DNA from: Posidonia oceanica
Lineage: Eukaryota > Streptophyta > Magnoliopsida > Alismatales > Posidoniaceae
Length of the DNA: 64,000 bases
Direction: 5' to 3'
NCBI GenBank assembly: GCA_037176725.1
Contig: JAZBRS010000020.1
Span: forward strand, 52,914,001 to 52,978,000
Below the pieces are notes generated by a model, which was not told where the DNA came from, made no database searches, and saw only the letters and a program-made list of their open reading frames with translations. The first letter of the stretch is position 1. Every line of letters starts with the position of its first letter. The translations under genes and the position numbers were made by a program. This document shows, piece after piece, positions 41,919 to 52,811 of this stretch.

Positions 41919-44900
41919 TGTAGTAATCCTGAATTCTGATTGTCCATGCACGTTACCAAAGCTTGCGTGAACCGATCAAAATAGGCTCACTATATGCGGC
42001 TGGATTTGAGGGAAGAGACTCGACTCAAAAACGCTGGCAAAAGAAAAGAAAAGAAATGATAAGACAAATCGAAGTCGCCACCGGGTCTATTGAATTGGAA
42101 GACAAGGAAAACCAGGGGTAATACATGAAAAGACATGTAAAACCGAATGCAAGGAAGGGCAAAGGAATGCAATGCTAAGCTAGACCATGCTATGCCATGC
42201 TATGCTATGCTATGACTCATGCCTAGGATAAAGGAGAAGGTCGATGCGAGCCAAGAGAAAGGGCAAGGACTCCTGTTACGCATGGGGAAGGTGTTAGGCA
42301 CCCTCGATACGTTCGAGAGTCGGTCTTTCTTAGGCAATCTCGCGCTAATGCAGGGAATTGCTAGTCTAATGCCTAAATGCCATAAATGCCTACCTGCTAT
42401 GCATTGGAAATAAACGTGCTATCTACGTGCTCAGCCACGCTGCTAGTGTTCCGAACAGGGCGGACCCTGGTTCGTGAGAACTCCTAAGCAGTAAGCATCA
42501 TAGCCCTAAATGCAGATGTAGGCGATAAAGCAAAACTACGGGAAAACCAAGCAATGCAATTGACATGCAAGCGATAAAGCAAAGCAAGTGCTGAAAATGA
42601 TGCGAAACGTGGGAAACAATGCAAGGCACGGAAAACGATGCAAAAAGGGGCACAGAAAACTATACAGCGGAGCGAGAAACAATGTAAAATGCGGAAAATG
42701 GGGCAAAGTGTGGAAAACGAGGTAAAGCAGGGTGCAAAACCAAAGCAGAGGGTTGGGCAACATGCATAGGGGTTGCAGCAAGCCAAAGAAGCAATAAAAC
42801 GCGGAAAACGATGAGTGGAGCAAAATCGGCACTTTAAAATGGCTGTCAGCCATCTACAAGTCTTGGACGCTGGCAACACCAGTGTCCAACGTTGGACGCT
42901 AGCATTGCTGGCGTCCAACACCTGCTGGAGGCAAACAGCATGTAGATTTTGGAAAACAGTGCATTCTAACTACATGGATGCAATACAGATGCAAGAATGC
43001 AACTAAATGGGTGCAGGAGATGTAGGTCTAACCTAACAGAAGATTAGAAGAGGAATTAGAGCAAGAAGCAAGCCAGAATCCAAGATTAAAGCAAGCAGGT
43101 TGTTGGACGCCTGTAGGCTGGGCGTCCAACGTTAGACGCCAGAGGGACAGGCATCTAACACAGACCAGAAGACAGAGAAGAGAAAGAGGCATACAAAAGC
43201 AAAATAAAAATAGGTACATGCATTTGGGCTACTGGAGATGAGCATGGGGCAAACATACAAGCAAGGGAAGCACAAAAGAAACCAATCAGACCTTACCTGT
43301 AGCTTGTGCCAGGTCAGAGACACAACCAGGGAGTTGGACGTGAGCTAGGCCGGCGTCCAATGTTGGACGCTAGCACCAGCAGCGTACAATGCCTTGGGAG
43401 GCACAACACACAAAAAACATGCATAAAATAGCAAAATAATCCAAAGAAGTTAAAGAACAGTTGCTAAAGAAGTTAAGCATGCATATAAACGTAGAGGACA
43501 TGCAAGCAAGGAGATCAGAACAACATGCAAGCTTTGAATAACAAGATGAGGAACTAGGACGTTGGACGCTAGAGCCAGCAGCGCCCCAAGTTGGACGCTG
43601 AAGGCTTTGGTGTCCAATGACCAAAGCATGCAGACCTACCTGTTCTAAAGGGGGAGCTCAGCTCTGACCCGACCTACATGCATGCAAACTACTGAAACAT
43701 GCTAGGGCAATAATACACATCCACAACAGGCATTTAACTCAGAGGACAAGTAAAAAAAGGAAACATGCATAGAGATGAAAGATTTAAACTTTGCTAAAGG
43801 AGTAAGCTACTTAAAAAGATCCTAGCAAACCTAAGCGTGGTTGCCATAGGGGCCAGGCATCTCTAAGCAAGCATGGATCACAAAATAGCATCAAAAATAT
43901 GCATGATATAGGCATGGCAGCAAGCTACAGCTAACAGGGGTGTTGGACGCGGCTCGCCGTGGCATCCAACGTAGGCAGGAGACAGACTGACATCTGAGCA
44001 TGCAAAGAAGATTCAAACAAGCATGGAATAGGCAAATAGGCATGGCATAACATCAGAGAACATTTAAGGAAGCATATAGCATGGATTTATAGAAAAGCAT
44101 GCAATGATAAAGCCTGGAAAGCTTCAAAACAGGAGCAAGGCAAGACAGAGCGTTGGACGCTGGCTTATGCCGCGTCCAACGTTGGACGCACCAGGTGGTG
44201 CGTCCAACACACTGAACTCACTCTTGGCCGCGAATCACGACCAAAAGGATTCAAAAAAATTGTAAAACTGCAGGGGGACGTACTACTAGGCATGCAAGAC
44301 CTAAGGGGATGGAGTGCTTACTGTTTGATGGCCTGGAATGGTGGCTTCGCCTTGCTTGCCGGTGTTGCGGGTGTGCTGGCAGCAGCTACTCCGACGAGCT
44401 CGCGCGGGCTGCTGGGAGCTCCAGAGGAGGTCGCGAAGGGTCGAGGACGGAGAGGGGAGTGCACACTACACTCTGGAGGTGGCAAACTTCCTCTGGACTC
44501 GGTGTGGTGACTGTGGTAATGGCATGAACTTCTGGTTTTGTTGCAGCTCGCATGGGTTCAAGTGTTGGTAGGTCTGATTTGCAGGCCAAATTCTGGCAAT
44601 TGCAGGTCGTGGCAAGTGCGGATGAGTGTGGGAATGCCATGTGGATTGTCAGAGTAGGGCATGGGTGCTGTCAGAAGGCCGGCGAGGGTAGGGCGGTGGC
44701 AAGCGTGGGCGGCAAAAGTCAGCAGCTACAGAGAGAGGTTAGAGAGCAGATTAAGGGCTGATGAGGAGGGGATGGGCAGTTACTTGGGTTTGGAAGGTAG
44801 TGGATGGCGTGGAGTGGAGGATGGGACGGGTAGTAAGTGCGGGGAGGCGGTGGAGTGGACGGGCGGTGAGCTGAAGGGGGCGGAGCAGCCGCTGCTGCAA

Positions 44901-45214
44901 CCAAGTCGTTGGACATTGGAGTAGAGGGCGTCCAACGTTGGACGCTAGCACAGGCCGCGTCCAACGTTGGACGCTGCCTGTTCCAGCGTCCAACACACTC
45001 AGTTGGCACAAGCTGCAAATGGGCTTGGGCTTGGGCCTGGAAGGGTTTTAAAAGTTGCAAATAGCTTGGGTTAAGGCTTCTAAGGCTTGGGCAAGGTTTT
45101 GGGTTTGGAAATGGGTTAGAAAAATAGGTTAGAAAAGGGATGCCATTCCAGAGTCCACACGAGCCTGCGAAAGAGAACAACCAACCTCCAGGCTTTCAGA
45201 ATGGGGTGTCTACA
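41919..45214 (-). repeat. Element A 5' LTR (3,296 bp)
   Basis: Same ends and internal order as 16932-20265. The largest difference I see is loss of about 30 bp near 43945 (between two GGACGC words) relative to 18965-19005. Several GCGTCC/GGACGC palindromes are intact here where the 3' LTR has GTGTCC/GGACAC. Confidence 0.95.
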
Positions 45215-45219
45215 CCATC

Positions 45220-47412
45220 AGACAAGGAAGTGATGAGCACTTTAGGCCAGATCTAGTGCATCTCCAAAGTGGTAGCCTGGGGCAGAGTCCATCTCTGGTC
45301 AGTGATAAAGTTGCTAACTTGGCAGGATAGGTCACAGGCGAGGTCATGCCAAAGGCGTTCTCCCATTCACAATAACAGAGGCTGGTGATTGAGCCAGGGG
45401 TCGAGGAAGAAGAGGGTATGGCAGCCATCTCCCAAATTATAGTTCATCAGATTCACCGCGAGGTGATGGACGCGAAGAATTCCCCTCCATGCCCAGGAAG
45501 CCTGCTGGGGGGGACGAGCACACTAGATAGATCCTCTACGAGTGTATTTGCGACGCATCCATTTAACCCAAAGTGCCTCCTTGTTCGTCTCAAACTCCCA
45601 TAGGAGTCGAAGGATACCAGCCACGTTACAGTCAGTTGGACGCCGAATACCCAATCCTCCTTCTTCCTTCAGTCTACAAATGTGCTTCCGGTAAATGAAC
45701 ATGCTCTTCCTAGGGCCCAGACCGTACCAGAGAAAACCGAGCATCAGCTTATCAATCTCCTTGAGTACACAGGTCGGGAGAGTGAATACGGATGTCCAAA
45801 AGTGGTGCATGGCAGAGAGCACTGATTTAATCAATTCTACCCTTCTCGCAAAGGAGAGCAACTTTGCCTTCCAAGACTGGAGACGCCGAGTAACCGCCTG
45901 AATTAGAGGGGAGCAGGCACCCACCGAGAGCCTCTTAGAGATCAAAGGGAGGCCTAGATATCTAATAAGGAGATCCCCTATATTCAGACCAAGATGAGAA
46001 GTAATCCATTGTCGGTGCTACACAGATCCTCCGAAGAAAATGGCACTCTTACTGTAATTGATATTCATCCCAGAAAGCGAGGTGAATTGATCAAGAATCA
46101 GCTTGAGTCTTCTAGCATTTTTCTTATCAACACGCAGGAAGATCATAACATCATCTACGAAGATTATGTATGAGACAGATAAGGTTCCACAGGCAAGGAG
46201 GCCAAGTTCTCCATTTAACTCAGCCTTCTTGAGAAGGGAGGATAGAACTTGCATAGCCAAAAGAAATAGATAAGGGGATAATGGGTCACCATGCCGGATC
46301 CCATTAGTAGAGGAGAATTTCTGTGATCGTTCCCCATTGATCAGAAGCGCGAAGGACGGGTTCATGCAAGCTTTTAGCCAACTAATCCATTTACTGTCAA
46401 AATCGAGGCTGAGTAATACGTCACAGATGAATTGGCGATTTAAAGAGTCAAATGCTTTACTTAAATCAAGTTTGATACACATCCGAGCCCTCCCCTTACT
46501 AGAGTGAATATTTTGGCATAGCTCATGAGCCAGCAAAATCGAATCAGTGATTTTATGCCAAGGAATGAATGTAGATTGGTTCATATCAATAAGCTTGGGC
46601 ATGAGTGGCGTAAGTCTGGTGGCCAGGAGCTTGGACAGAATGTGGTATAACACATTACACATGGCAATCGGTCAGTAGTCATCTACCAATGCAGAGACAA
46701 CCTTCTTAGGAGCCAGACAAAGGAGAGTGTGGTTTACTTGGCCTAGAAGTGTACTTGACGTGAGAAAGTTATTCACCCCAGCAAGAAGGTCTTCAGCTAT
46801 GATATGCCAAGCAACTTGATAGAAAGCACCACTAAACCCATAAATACTCGGCGCCCGGTTGGGGTTCAATCCTTTAACAATGGAGTGGAGCTCATCCATG
46901 GAGGCAAGTGAGCAGAGAGCTTGGTTTTCCTCAGAAGAAACAGAACCCTGAGTAAGATCCGTAGGGAAGTTGTAACTGCAATGGTGATGGTTGTAAAGAA
47001 GTTTGAAATGGCTCAGAAATAAACTTAGGATACTGGGATTGTCATTTATGATGACCCCATTATCATCCATATTTCGGATAGTATTCCTAGCTCTCCTGGC
47101 CTTGACAGAGGCATGGAAAATTTTCGTGTTCGCATCCCCTTCTTTGAGCCAGCGAATGCGAGATTGTTGCTTTTCCCTCGATTTATCAATCCAATGAAGT
47201 TCAGTGAGCTGGAGTTTGTAATTCATCTCAGCCTGGAGAAGGGCCGAGCTGAAGGGATCTGAGTTCAAGGCAGTTTGGATGGCAGCAAGGGAGGATGTGC
47301 ATTGTTGAATTCAGACAGAAGCATTACCAAAAGTTTTCTTGGCCCAGGAGATCAGCTGAGCTCTAAGGTTGGCCAACTTCCTAGTGAAGCGGTACATAGG
47401 GTTGCCTGGGTA
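45220..47412 (-). pseudogene. LINE-4 ORF2: reverse transcriptase part
   Basis: Continues from the endonuclease in one frame. WLKEGDANTKIFHASVKARR (about 47150); RT with ALVDDY, IAMCNVLYHILSKLL, DLSKAFDSLNRQF, RHGDPLSPYLFLLAMQV and the active site YIIFVDDVMIFLR (about 46150), where both Asp of the DD pair are kept. The thumb region is RLQSWKAKLLSFARRVELIK, then GGLGIRRPTDCN and WVKWMRRKYTRRGSI. Stops: TAA near 47411, TGA near 47315, TGA near 46672, TAG near 46018 and TAG near 45522. It continues at 16931. Confidence 0.88.
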
Positions 47413-48204
47413 TTAGTATCGCCAGAACCTCGCCACCATAGGGAGGAAACTCAGGTGTGAGGGCCAGTGGTTAAAAAATTTGAAAAGACAATTGGCACGC
47501 CCTCTATCTATTGACAAAGTGATGAGGATAGGACAGTGGTCACTAAGGAGTCTAGGAGCCACATGAGCACTGCAATGAGGGAACAAAGACAGGTAGCTCT
47601 GAGAACAGAGGGTTCGATCCAATCTGCAAAGAATGGGGTTGGTCTGATGCATGTTACTCCAGGTGAAAGCTAAGCCTGTAGTAGGCATTTCCATCAGAGC
47701 AGCGCCATCAATAAAAGAGTTGAAATCCGACATGGCTGAGACATTCCTGAGCAACAATCCCCACTTCTCAGCATTACTGTGGATACTGTTGAAATCGCCA
47801 ACCAGAACCCAAAGGAGAGAGGGTTGAGAGTAGAGTAGATCCTCCCAAAGCTGCTTCCTAGATCCAATATCATTCACCCTGTATACCACAGTGATGTAGA
47901 ACTTGGGCAGAGAGTAGAGAGGAGAAGCTTCAAGCAGCAAGAATTGACTCAATTCCGCTACTTTATTGAGCATGATGCTATTCTTATTCCAAAGAACAAG
48001 AATCCTTCCCGTCAGATCGGAAGAACTATTATCAATATACTTGAAAACTTTCCAGTGCCTGGAAAGGATATGATCCGTATTCGGTTTGATTTTATGCTCC
48101 AAAAAGCAGATTACATCACATTTGTTTCGACGGGTATAATCTCTTATGGCATAGAGCTTCTCGATGTTATTTAACCCTCGAACATTCCAGCTGAGAATTA
48201 ACAT
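47413..48204 (-). CDS. LINE-4 ORF2: endonuclease domain (open)
   Basis: The 263-codon open segment starts at ATG 48204, MLILSWNVRGLNN. Features of the apurinic-like endonuclease that nicks target DNA: N in SWNVRGLNN, E in CFLEHKI, VLVGDFNSIHS (D and N), WSNMHQTNPIL, RLDRTL and LLSDHCPILI (the catalytic His near the end). All look intact. The start overlaps the ORF1 stop (ATGTTAA), which suggests translation of ORF2 by re-initiation. Confidence 0.85.
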   Translation of the reverse strand: MLILSWNVRGLNNIEKLYAIRDYTRRNKCDVICFLEHKIKPNTDHILSRHWKVFKYIDNSSSDLTGRILVLWNKNSIMLNKVAELSQFLLLEASPLYSLPKFYITVVYRVNDIGSRKQLWEDLLYSQPSLLWVLVGDFNSIHSNAEKWGLLLRNVSAMSDFNSFIDGAALMEMPTTGLAFTWSNMHQTNPILCRLDRTLCSQSYLSLFPHCSAHVAPRLLSDHCPILITLSIDRGRANCLFKFFNHWPSHLSFLPMVARFWRY

Positions 48205-49121
48205 ATAGGGTCAGGTGGTTTCCCAATATCCTGGAGCTCACAGCTATCAGAGTCACGGCTACCCGTGCCCAGCAAACAAGGATGGACCGTCTTCCTTGTT
48301 TGTTTTGCCTTCAGTATCAGGGACTCCACTTTCTCGTTGAAGGAACCCAGGACAGAGAAAGTGTTCGACCCTTTGGGAGAAGAGGCAGATGCCCCCTTGT
48401 GAGTGTGAGGAGTAGTCTTGTACATAGGTTTAGACTTTTTTGGGGAGGTCTTGGAAGAAGAGGGGGATTGCCCCACTGAAACCACATTCATTGCTGGTTG
48501 AGCAGCTAAACAAGATGTGGATTGCTCGACTACCTCCACAATAGTAGGTTCATTATTTGTGGCCAGAAGGGGAGTGGTTTTCTTCTCAGCTGCCACCACC
48601 GCCTCCTCCACAACTGAGTACTCCATTGTAGCGTCAGCCTCAGGAGGAGGACCCGATACTCTCAATGGTGAGCAAGAGCCAGATTCATGTCCGGAAGAGT
48701 CACAGATACAGCAGGGCTTTGGCTCCCATTCATAATCCACCGTAATGTCCTCACAGACACCTTCCACCTCCATTAGAATGGACCTAGGAAAGGAGAACGA
48801 TGCTTCTATTTCAATACAAACTCTAGCATAATCTACCCTTTGACCACTGGCAGTGGCTTCATCCATACACAAAGGTATGCCCAACGTACTGGCCTCCCTA
48901 CCGATAAGAGATGGAGACCAATAGCGAAGGGGAAGTTTAGGAAATTTCACCCAGATTGGAATGGAGGAGAGCTTCTCTTTTTCGAACTTAGAGTCGATCG
49001 ACCAAGGCCGCAGAACCAGGGGCTTGCCACGAATGAACCAAGGGCCCCCTTCCAGAGCTTCGCGCTTATCTTCATCTTCCGAGAACTTGAACAGAAGGAA
49101 ACCATTGCCCTTTGAAAGCAC
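48198..49121 (-). CDS. LINE-4 ORF1 fragment: DUF4283 / CCHC protein
   Basis: Open from after a TAG at 49122 to TAA 48198. The upstream part (RVLMGYFIGFHPYVPAL, 49217-49125) is in the same frame but truncated by the insertion. It shows LSKGNGFLLFKFSEDEDKR, WFIRGKPLVLRPWSID, IPIWVKFPKLPLRYWSPSLI, DEATASGQRVDYARVCIEIE, then a knuckle C-C-I-C-x4-G-H-x4-C, a Ser/Thr-rich spacer and a basic end. It closely follows LINE-2 ORF1, and here it is unbroken after the TAG. Confidence 0.85.
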   Translation of the reverse strand: MLSKGNGFLLFKFSEDEDKREALEGGPWFIRGKPLVLRPWSIDSKFEKEKLSSIPIWVKFPKLPLRYWSPSLIGREASTLGIPLCMDEATASGQRVDYARVCIEIEASFSFPRSILMEVEGVCEDITVDYEWEPKPCCICDSSGHESGSCSPLRVSGPPPEADATMEYSVVEEAVVAAEKKTTPLLATNNEPTIVEVVEQSTSCLAAQPAMNVVSVGQSPSSSKTSPKKSKPMYKTTPHTHKGASASSPKGSNTFSVLGSFNEKVESLILKAKQTRKTVHPCLLGTGSRDSDSCELQDIGKPPDPIC

Positions 49122-49231
49122 CTAGAGATCACCCTTGACCATCCAATTTTTTTTGAAATACGCTGCTAGCGCTGGAACATAAGGATGGAAGCCAATGAAG
49201 TAACCCATGAGCACTCGATAAATGTTCTCAT

Positions 49232-50160
49232 ATTTTGCCCCCTTAGTCATGTCTGGTGTCTCCATATTAACTATTATGGAGGGTCCACCTTGGTCTAGCA
49301 CATGAATATTAGATTCCTCATACTCATCTTCATCACTTTAACTACTTTGCAATGAGTGGTAGCTATTTTTTGACTATACATAATTAGGATTTTCATCCAT
49401 ACTTCCATCATCACCTAGTTGCTCATTCAAATCAACACCTACAGCAACCTCCTCAGGCTGTGTGAAGTCATCTTCTTCCTCCACAGCAACTTCTGGTTGA
49501 ACCTCCTCCTCAAGAACTTGTGGTACCTCAGGAACTAGGTGATGATGGAAGTCATCTTCTTCCTCCACAACAACTTCTTGTCGAACTTCTGCCACACCTT
49601 CATCAATCTGTAGAAGTCCTTGACATGCTTGTTCAAATTCTTCTACAAGCTCTTCTTCATACTCGTTTCCAAACTCTTTTTCAAACTCCTCAGAATCATA
49701 CTCATATTCCTCACCAGAATCACTATAAAACCATACAGAATCAGAAGAGTCACTATCTGGAAATGCAGGCTCAGTCCACCCCATGTTCTGCCTTTTACCA
49801 CCCTTCCGAGTCTCTGGCAACTTACCTTTATTGACCTCACATTGCAGTGGAGGCCCAGTTTCCTCTATTGTGACATATAAGTCTATAATCTTTTTAGGGT
49901 TTTTCTAAGAAAACATCTCTACGATATCTGTTTCATAGAGCAATTGCCTATACTCCTTCAATTGAGGTATCTTATAGTAGACAGCAAAAGACTAATTGAC
50001 CTCCCAATCTACCACCTTACCCACTGCCTCCCAAATCATGGCTAAGTTGATAAAACCTTCTCTATCTTTGGTAAAAGATTTAGGATAAGTCATCTCATTC
50101 TTATTTGTCTCCCATTTACCTCCAAGTGAAATCTTAAGTTTGAAATCATCGTCTAATAGT
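49232..50160 (-). pseudogene. MULE transposase N-terminal region
   Basis: Reads from a splice acceptor (CATTTTAG at about 50162): LKISLGGKWETNKNE, REGFINLAMIWEAVGKVVDW, IPQLKEYRQLLYETDIVEMF, then KLPETRKGGKRQNMGW, EPAFPDSDSSDSVWFYSDSG and a long acidic region ending MDENPNYV. N-terminal domains of this kind followed by an acidic stretch are usual in plant MuDR transposases. Stops: TAG near 49993 and TAG near 49906, and it breaks at the LINE-4 insertion. The first exon is missing on the right, beyond 50163. Confidence 0.75.
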
Positions 50161-50162
50161 GA

Positions 50163-50321
50163 CCTAAAATGACAAAATTAACTAAGCCACACTTAACTAA
50201 ACATGTTACAAATTTAACATACAATCATAGTAAGCAATTAACAAATTAACTAAGCCATGCTTAACACTTAAAAAATTTCAATTAGCTGTACTCTTAATAA
50301 GCATTCATAGTGCAATCATAA
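50163..50321. other. MULE intron or 5' flank remnant
   Basis: A/T-rich, with AACTAAGCCA(C/T)(A/G)CTTAAC repeated at about 50180 and 50245. No coding seen. No terminal inverted repeat matching 3625 was found. Confidence 0.4.
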
Positions 50322-50343
50322 TTTTTTTTTTTGCCAGAGTAAG

Positions 50344-50356
50344 GAGGGAGACCCTC
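50344..50356 (-). other. LINE-5 3'-end hairpin
   Basis: GAGGG-AGA-CCCTC, 12 bases inside the tail, with TTGTACA upstream in the element sense. Confidence 0.55.
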
Positions 50357-50556
50357 AAAATAATATAAAAGGGAAAATTGTACAAGAAGGATTCTAGTTA
50401 GGGTCAAAAGAGAGCCCACCTCAGTGACCCAAACCAAGAGCAAAGCTCCAAAGATACATAGGCCCAAAAGCACAAGGGTGCACTACGTTAAAAAAAAAAA
50501 CAACCATCATGGTTTGCCAAAAACAAAATAGAGCCCAACACAGCCCAACCAAAGAG

Positions 50557-52811
50557 TCATGCTCCCAACATGAAGGAGAAGGCTTCGTGGAAAATATCAG
50601 CAAGAACTTTGGGGATATGGGCCCCATCAAAAAAATGGCGGTTCCATTCAGTCCAGAGGCAGGATATCACTGTAGAGAAAGCACGAGCAAAACGTCGTTG
50701 GACCTTCATGGCCGTGGGTAGCTGCTGGAAGCTGTGAAGCAGCTGGTTGGTGGCATCGTGCAGGGAGCTGTCGGAGATACCAGGGGAGCTAAGTTGAGAG
50801 CAGAACATATCCCACACCTGGCTAGAGAATTTGCAGAACCAGAGGAGGTGGTCGAGTGTTTCAAAATCGTCCTGGCAGAGGGAGCAACGTGAAACCAGGG
50901 CAAACCCCTGCCGCTAGAGAAGGTCATAAGTGGGGAGGCACCTGTGGAGAGCTCTTCAGGCACAAAAAGCATGTCGTGGAATGACACCTTTGCACCAAGT
51001 GAATTTTGCCCAGGAGAGGGCCAGTCTCTAGGGACGGATAGCATTCCAAGCAGAGTGAAGAGTGAAGCCCGTGGCATTGGGGGTCCAGGTAATGGTATCC
51101 TCGCCGTCACCGAGAGGAGAGGCCAGTATCTCAGGCCACAAGTCATGCATTTCCAGAGTGGTACTAGGCGGAAGGATCCAACATTTGTCAAGCACAAATG
51201 AGCTCACCCTGCAAGAGATATCACAAGCAAGGTCTTATCAAAGACGGTCACCCACACGAAGAAGAAGGGGCTGAGAACCAAGACAGGGATCCAAGAAGAA
51301 ATAAGTGTGACGGCCATCCCCTACGTTGTATCACAGGAGGCTGACGGCTAGGTGGCAGACCTGGAGAATGCTTCGATAGGCCCAGAAGGCATGCTGAGGA
51401 GGCCGAGCACACCAAATGAAGCTACCACGAAGATATTTAAGTTTGAGCCATTTCACCTAGAGTGCATCCTTGTTCGTTTCAACCTCCCAGAAGAGTTGAA
51501 GGATGCCAGCCTGATTACATTCACTGGGATGGCGAATACCAAGACCACCTTCCTCCTTTGGCCTACAAATATCGTTCCAAGACATAAAGACACTCCTTCT
51601 TGGGCCATGGCCATACCAAAGGAAGCGAACCATCATCTTGTCGATAGCCTGCAGGACACTAGTTGGGAGGATGAAAATAGAGGTCTAGTAGAGATGCATG
51701 GATGATAATACAGATTTGATCAATTCAACTCTCCCAGCATAGGGGAGAAGCTTAGCCTTCTAGGAATGCAGGCACGTCATGATAGCCTGTATCAGAGGAG
51801 CACAGGAGGTCACCGAGAGCCGCTTGGAAAGTAGTGGAAGGCCAAGATATCGCACTAGGAGCTCCTTTGGACTCAACCCCAAATGAGAGATGATCCATTG
51901 CCGGTGCTGAATGGGGCCACCAAAATAGATGGCACTCTTGTGGTAGTTGATATTCAGGCAAGAGAGTGGCGAATTCGTCAAGAAGCAACTTCAGACGACG
52001 AGCATTCTTTTTGTCAGCCCTCAAGAAGATCATAAGGTCATTCGCAAAGATGATATGGGAGACGAAGAGCGAGCCACAGGAGAGTGGATCAATCTCATGC
52101 TGAGACTCAGCCTTCTTGAGAAGAGAGGAAAGAACTTGCTATGCTATGACAAAGAGATATGGTGATATAGGATCACCCTAGCGCACACCGTTGGAGGAGG
52201 GGAAGGGGGAGTACACTCACCATTAAGCAACAGTGAGAAGGTTGGGTTCATACACTCCTCAATCCATCCAACCTATTTATCATGAAAACCAAAGCAACTG
52301 AGAGCATTGCAGAGAAACAGCCGATTCAGGGAATCAAAAGCTTTGCACAGGTCTAGTTTGAGACACATTCGGGCCTGACTTTGACCAGAGTGAAGGTTGT
52401 GACAGAGCTCAAGAGCAAGGAGAATGGAATCCGTGTTCTTCTGCCCTTGGATAAATGCATTCTGGTTGAAGTCAATGAGTTTTGGCAGAAGAGACTTGAG
52501 TCTGTAGGCTAGGACTTTAGAGATGATTCGATACAATACATTACAGAGGGCAATGGGCCGATAGTCATTAGCAGTGGCTGGAATAAGCTTCTTCGGCACA
52601 AGACAGAGGAGGGTATGGTTGACTTGGGCAAGCATCATACCAGACCTCAGGAAGTTGTTCACAGCAGCTAGTAGATCATTAGAAATGGAGGGCCAGGTTG
52701 AACGATAGAAAGCTCCATTGAAGCCATCCACCCCTGGGGCATGATTGGGGTTGAGGCTTTTGACCATGACTTGGAGTTCATCCATGGAGGCCAGTGCATA
52801 GAGTAGCTAGT
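50557..52811 (-). pseudogene. LINE-5 ORF2 fragment: reverse transcriptase and zf-RVT
   Basis: From 52785: MDELQVMVKSLNPNHAPGVD, FYRSTWPSISNDLLAAVNNF, NDYRPIALCNVLYRIISKVL, DLCKAFDSLNRLFLCNAL (about 52330). Then, with frame changes, MIFLRADKKNARRLKLLLDE (about 52030), the thumb region, and zf-RVT (LVSRCSLCQDDFETLDHLLW, about 50880). The C-terminal segment 50817-50557 (DMFCSQLSSPG ... VISCLWTEWNRHFFDGA) is open. The active-site region lies near 52050. Stops and shifts are scattered. Confidence 0.85.

Larger units (their letters stand above)
16932..45214 (-). mobile_element. Element A: complete Tat/Ogre-type Ty3/gypsy retrotransposon
   Basis: Both ends are exact. The LTRs start TGTAG and end CTACA (+ strand), and a 5-bp target duplication CCATC lies at 16927-16931 and 45215-45219. 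Total 28,283 bp, including a 6,036-bp solo LTR of family C; about 22.2 kb originally. Minus-strand order is 5' LTR, tRNA-Arg PBS, gag, protease, linker, RT, RNase H, second RNase H, integrase, DUF7745-like ORF, hairpin array, polypurine tract and 3' LTR. Size, PBS and the second RNase H mark the Tat lineage, and the size fits Ogre-like members. The two LTRs look roughly 95% alike with some indels, so the insertion is not recent. All ORFs are broken. Confidence 0.95.
45215..49217 (-). mobile_element. LINE-4, 5' piece
   Basis: Upstream part of the LINE whose 3' end is at 16113-16931. It starts inside ORF1, so this was a 5'-truncated insertion of about 4.8 kb. It is bounded by the 14-bp ATAAATGTTCTCAT duplication (49218-49231) and interrupted by element A at 45214. 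It is the best preserved LINE here. Confidence 0.93.
3595..50321 (-). mobile_element. MULE (Mutator-like DNA transposon), outermost host of the nest
   Basis: Transposase pieces on the minus strand lie at 49232-50160 (N-terminal), 15850-16098 (zinc/DNA-binding) and 11040-12944 (catalytic and SWIM). Removing LINE-2, LINE-3 and LINE-4 at their target duplications restores a single order and direction. A probable terminal repeat is seen only on the left (about 3625). On the right the sequence stops at LINE-5 with no matching terminal repeat, so that end was probably lost. It is the oldest well-defined component, because the LINEs and, through them, the Tat elements lie inside it. Confidence 0.7.
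50322..52811 (-). mobile_element. LINE-5: 5'-truncated L1-clade LINE without visible target duplication
   Basis: The T-run (poly-A) is at 50322-50332, and the family hairpin GAGGG-AGA-CCCTC at 50344-50356. Homology to LINE-3 ends near 52811 inside the segment before RT. The left flank is MULE and the right flank is family-B LTR; no direct repeat flanks the element. The expected duplication may have been lost with a deletion that also removed the MULE's right end. Confidence 0.8.

Noticed and set aside
48282..49115. Plus-strand frames over LINE-4 ORF1
   Set aside because: Shadows of the minus-strand DUF4283/CCHC protein.
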